Shown one piece after another: positions 61,237 to 64,000 of a stretch of DNA of 64,000 bases; the first letter of the stretch is position 1; every line of letters begins with the position of its first letter. The position numbers were made by a program, and so were the translations under genes. The DNA lies in the NCBI GenBank assembly GCA_963802355.1, contig CAWDIV010000036.1, positions 712,495-776,494 on the forward strand, written 5' to 3'. The stretch is from SG8-41 sp963802355. Its GTDB lineage: Bacteria > Pseudomonadota > Gammaproteobacteria > Burkholderiales > SG8-41. The notes under the pieces were generated by a model that did not search any database, was not told where the DNA came from, and saw only the letters and a list, made by a program, of their open reading frames with translations.

Positions 61237-61303
61237 TCTGTGACCGCCATGGGATCAGCGCCCTTCGCATCGGCCGCTTGCATCGCCAACTTGGATCGGG
61301 GAC

Positions 61304-62113
61304 ATGTTAACCACGCTGTCTTGTCGATATTTTCAGCGAGCGTTTCTTTGGTCCGTGCCAATCGGCGGCTTAGCTGGACTTATCGGCCTAGGCGGCGGCG
61401 AGTTTCGCTTGCCGGTGCTGACCCAGTTCATTGGCTTCCCCGCGCGCGCCGCGATACCGCTGAACTTGCTCGTCAGCCTGGTTACGCTCTCTTTCGCGCT
61501 GGTGCTGCGAAACCATGCCATCCCGTTGGCGGGCGTCCTGATCCACGTACCCGAGATGATAGGTCTCACGGTCGGCGGGATATTCAGTGCCATTTACGGC
61601 GCCCGTCTGGTCACCCGGATGAGCGACCGCAGGTTGACGATTTCGATGGCCGTTCTCCTTGCCGCGCTGGGCGTACTGCTGCTCACTGAGGCCTTCGTGC
61701 CGTTCGCGGGAGCCTTGCTCGGAGGAGAGTCGGTCCTCATTCGGGGAATTGCGGGCGTGATGCTTGGCTTGGTCGTCGGTGTCGTCAGCAGCATGCTCGG
61801 CGTCGCTGGCGGCGAACTGCTTATACCGGCCCTGGTGTTTATCTTCGGCGCCGACATCAGGATTGCGGGCACCTGCAGCCTGCTCATTTCACTGGCCATC
61901 GTTTCAACCGGCCTGTGGCGCTATCACAAAGCGGGGGCGTTGCTTACAACGGGCGGTGCGCAGCGCATCGTAGCTTCCATGAGCGCGGGTTCTCTGATCG
62001 GAGCCGCCCTCGGGGCTCTTGCGGTAGCCGTTGCCCCAACGGCTTTCCTGAAGGTTCTGCTGGGGTCGGTGTTGATTGCCGCGGCGGCCAAGACGGCTGC
62101 GGCAAGGCATTGA
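61304..62113 (+). CDS. TSUP (TauE/SafE) family membrane permease
   Basis: A 269-residue protein with about eight membrane segments. It has the TSUP glycine motif LAGLIGLGGGEFRLPVLTQF and the second-half copy GVVSSMLGVAGGELLIPALV. The family moves sulfur compounds or organic anions. It lies between the copper block and the ars operon and may supply sulfite or sulfide for metal handling; this is inference. No frame damage. The 62114-62285 spacer has no recognised gene. Confidence 0.9.
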   Translation: MLTTLSCRYFQRAFLWSVPIGGLAGLIGLGGGEFRLPVLTQFIGFPARAAIPLNLLVSLVTLSFALVLRNHAIPLAGVLIHVPEMIGLTVGGIFSAIYGARLVTRMSDRRLTISMAVLLAALGVLLLTEAFVPFAGALLGGESVLIRGIAGVMLGLVVGVVSSMLGVAGGELLIPALVFIFGADIRIAGTCSLLISLAIVSTGLWRYHKAGALLTTGGAQRIVASMSAGSLIGAALGALAVAVAPTAFLKVLLGSVLIAAAAKTAAARH

Positions 62114-62285
62114 GTAACCCCGTACGGCGCACCGCGGGATGGCTACGGTAGTAATACCGTTTCCTACGAGTGCCCAGCTTTATCCACTATGAGGTGCCTA
62201 CTTGCGCTTTGGCTTCGCGACCGGCCTTGCGCTTGTTGAACCCACTCGGCCTCGGCGAGCTCGAAGACACGCGAGAGAGGGGGGG

Positions 62286-62321
62286 TTGACAGGCATTCTA
62301 CATTTCGATAATATTAGAAAC
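62286..62321 (+). promoter_or_regulatory. arsR promoter and operator-like region
   Basis: TTGACA at 62286-62291 and TAATAT at 62309-62314 are spaced by 17 bp, a near-consensus sigma-70 promoter. The sequence TTTC-GATAATATTA-GAAA (62303-62320) is an imperfect inverted repeat over the -10 box, as in ArsR/SmtB operators. The predicted start of transcription falls at about the ATG (62322), so the mRNA may be leaderless. Confidence 0.65.
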
Positions 62322-62692
62322 ATGGAAAACAAAGCGGTCAGCCGGCACTCGCAGCACTTGCCCAGGAAACGCGCCTGGGGATCTTCCGTCTGCTTGTCCA
62401 GGCTGGCCCAACAGGCATGTCCGCCGGCGAGATCGGCGCGGAGTTGAAGATACCCCCGGCCACGCTGTCCTTTCACCTGAAAGAGCTGAACCACGCCGAA
62501 TTGGTGGCCGCCCGTCAGGAGGGCCGCTTCATTTTCTATTCTGCCAATTTCGAGCAGATGGGCGCGCTGGTCGCGTTTCTCACTGAAAACTGTTGCACCC
62601 GCGATGGTGTCGTGTGCCTGCCGCAGGTCAATTGTCGTCCCTCCCAAACGGGGCGGTCTGTCAAACCAAAACGCAAAGGAGTCAAAGCATGA
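62322..62692 (+). CDS. arsR: ArsR-family metalloregulator, one frame change
   Basis: About 123 residues. From ATG 62322 (MENKAVS), one base near 62345 must be adjusted to reach ALAALAQETRLGIFRLLVQA, then GMSAGEIGAELKIPPATLSF with HLKELNHAELVAARQEGRFI, the winged helix, and a C-terminal cysteine pair ENCCTRDGVVC that resembles the C-terminal As(III) sites of some ArsR proteins. It represses the ars operon and releases DNA on binding As(III) or methyl-As(III). The stop codon overlaps the next start (ATGA). Confidence 0.88.
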
Positions 62693-63162
62693 AGCGCTTT
62701 CATGTGCACGTTTCGGTGGACGATCTCGCAGCAAACATCCGCTTCTATTCCACCGTGTTCGGTCAGGAACCGACAGTTCGCAAGGACGACTACGCGAAAT
62801 GGATGATGGAGGACCCGCGGGTCAATTTCGCGATCTCCCAGCGGGGCTCGCCGGCCGGCGTGAACCACCTGGGCTTCCAGGTGGATACCGACGAAGAACT
62901 CGCCGCGCTGCGCAAGCAGGTGGGCGACGCGGAGATCGCGGCACAGGATCAGCCGGGCGCGACCTGCTGCTACGCCCGTTCCGACAAATACTGGATCACC
63001 GACCCGCAGGGCGTTGCCTGGGAGACCTACCACACGCTGGGCGAGGCCGAGATCTACGGGACGGTCACCAAACCCAAGGAGCAGGCAGGCGCCTGCTGCG
63101 CTCCGAAATCCGAGGCGATCGCCGTTACCCCGCGGCAAACTGTCCAGGAAAAGTGCTGCTAA
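62689..63162 (+). CDS. arsI: ArsI C-As lyase / cadmium-induced VOC-family protein
   Basis: A 157-residue vicinal-oxygen-chelate protein starting at ATG 62689 with AAAGGAG upstream. Candidate Fe(II) ligands are H5, H60 (VNHLGFQVD) and E112 (WETYHTL); the vicinal pair C93-C94 in GATCCYARSDKYW matches the methylarsenite-binding cysteines of ArsI. A Cys-rich tail (GACCAPKS, EKCC) follows. ArsI cleaves the carbon-arsenic bond of trivalent organoarsenicals; CadI-type proteins of unknown activity share this fold, so the lyase role is likely but not proven. Confidence 0.85.
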   Translation: MKRFHVHVSVDDLAANIRFYSTVFGQEPTVRKDDYAKWMMEDPRVNFAISQRGSPAGVNHLGFQVDTDEELAALRKQVGDAEIAAQDQPGATCCYARSDKYWITDPQGVAWETYHTLGEAEIYGTVTKPKEQAGACCAPKSEAIAVTPRQTVQEKCC

Positions 63163-63165
63163 CTC

Positions 63166-63655
63166 ATGGCGCAGCGTGTCTACAACGTGCTCTTTCTATG
63201 CACGGGCAATTCGGCACGCAGCGTCATGGCCGAAGTGCTCCTCAATACGCTCGGGGAGGGTCGATTCAAGGCCTACAGCGCCGGGAGCCACCCGGCGGGG
63301 AAGGTAAACCCCTTCACCTTGGAGCTACTGGGGAGCAACGGCCACCCCGTCGCAGGCCTGCGCAGCAAGAGTTGGGAGGAGTTCGCGAAACCGGAAGCTC
63401 CAAAATGGACTTCGTGATCACCGTCTGCGACAAGGCTGCGGGGGAAGTCTGTCCCATCTGGCCCGGGCAGCCGATGAGCGCACATTGGGGTTTCGAGGAC
63501 CCGGCTGCGCTCGAAGGATCGGATGAGGAGAAGCGAGGGAAGTTCAGAGGTATATCAGCAGATCATGAATCGCTTTCGCCTGCTGGTGAACCTGCCGTTA
63601 TCCAGCCTCGATCGGCTTGCATGCAGCAGAAGGTGCGCGCAATAGGCCAGGCTAA
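63166..63655 (+). CDS. arsC: Arsenate reductase ArsC (LMW-PTP type), two frame changes
   Basis: About 163 residues. The P-loop LFLCTGNSARSVMAEVLLN with catalytic C12-type cysteine is at the N-terminus; after a one-base change near 63405 the match continues MDFVITVCDKAAGEVCPIWP with GQPMSAHWGFEDPAALEGSD, and after another near 63550 VYQQIMNRFRLLVNLPLSSL. It reduces arsenate to arsenite for export. It follows arsI by 3 bp in the ars operon. Confidence 0.83.
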
Positions 63656-63657
63656 CC

Positions 63658-64000
63658 GTGAGCCTCGCCAGGCGGCTGGCTGCCGAAGGCATCGGCACAG
63701 CGTTGCTCCTTGCGGTCGTCATCGGCTCGGGGATCATGGGCGAGCGGCTCTCTGGCGGCAATATCGCCCTAGCACTCCTCGCAAATACCTTAGCGACTGG
63801 CGCTGGGCTGGTGGCTCTGATCCTTACCTTCGGTCCGATCTCGGGCGCACACTTCAACCCGTGCGTAACCATTACGGAAGCAATAAACAAAAGGTTGTCC
63901 TGGCCGGATGCGCTGCCGTACATCGCGGTTCAGGTTTTGGGCGCGATAGGCGGAGTGGTGGCTGCTCATATCATGTTCGAGGAGCCGATAATTTCCCTCT
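63658..64000 (+). CDS. Aquaporin/MIP-family channel of the ars operon (runs off right edge)
   Basis: The GTG at 63658 opens a 114-residue partial frame: SLARRLAAEGIGTALLLAVV, then ISGAHFNPCVTITEAINK and LPYIAVQVLGAIGGVVAAHI. Membrane segments and the first pore motif identify the MIP family; the motif is NPC instead of NPA. In ars operons such aquaglyceroporins (AqpS type) let arsenite leave by diffusion after arsenate reduction. The second NPA motif lies beyond the edge. Confidence 0.85.
   Translation, partial: MSLARRLAAEGIGTALLLAVVIGSGIMGERLSGGNIALALLANTLATGAGLVALILTFGPISGAHFNPCVTITEAINKRLSWPDALPYIAVQVLGAIGGVVAAHIMFEEPIISL

Overview
The window looks like chromosome from a high-GC betaproteobacterium (Burkholderiales/Nitrosomonadales-like). 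The grounds are a complete branched-chain amino-acid ABC transporter set, a Bug/TctC periplasmic binding protein, a PEP-CTERM/exosortase-associated acyltransferase, a cyclic beta-1,2-glucan synthase and a DesA-type desaturase. This placement is inferred from gene families; no rRNA or marker gene is present.

Layout. 1-0.7 kb: N-terminus of a MASE1 membrane sensor leaving the left edge. 1.2-14.4 kb: a large phosphorelay island, all on the plus strand: a LuxR-type regulator, two small proteins, a giant hybrid kinase with about eleven tandem 92-residue HAMP units, a second hybrid kinase, an Hpt-receiver protein, and a receiver fused to a metallo-beta-lactamase-fold hydrolase. GC-rich 100-bp repeat arrays lie on both sides of the last gene. 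15.3-20.5 kb: livK-livH-livM-livG-livF on the minus strand. 20.9-29.2 kb: an intact 8.3-kb cyclic glucan synthase gene. 29.4-40.7 kb: a catabolic block with a MetE-like methyltransferase, a Bug/TctC protein, two three-subunit molybdenum hydroxylases, and between them an intradiol ring-cleavage dioxygenase. 40.9-49.9 kb: an exported protein, the PEP-CTERM acyltransferase, a bactofilin, LysR/MFS, tRNA-Lys, a desaturase with a response regulator, and an AraC regulator. 49.8-53.8 kb: a disturbed segment with a 190-bp direct repeat around a truncated kinase, small hypothetical genes, an AAA-ATPase stub and tRNA-Pro. 54.2-61.2 kb: a Cu/Ag efflux set (cusC-cusB-cusA-cusF plus small Met-rich proteins). 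61.3-64 kb: a TSUP permease and an ars operon (arsR-arsI-arsC-aquaporin) leaving the right edge.

Two properties cut across the annotation. First, many genes change reading frame through one-base indels while keeping strong family similarity on both sides. These lesions are very dense in 30.4-39.2 kb and 54.6-61.1 kb and absent from the 8.3-kb glucan synthase gene, so either local consensus errors or regional decay is involved. Second, three kinds of short repeat (GTGAC-type, ACAGATAAACAC-type, and a 100-bp GC-rich unit) sit at or directly after stop codons of many genes, often in inverted arms, and in several cases supply the last codons or the stop codon. I know of no described element that explains this placement.

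The phosphorelay genes probably act together: two kinases, a free Hpt module and three output proteins in one direction. The cus and ars blocks form a metal/metalloid resistance region beginning just after tRNA-Pro.
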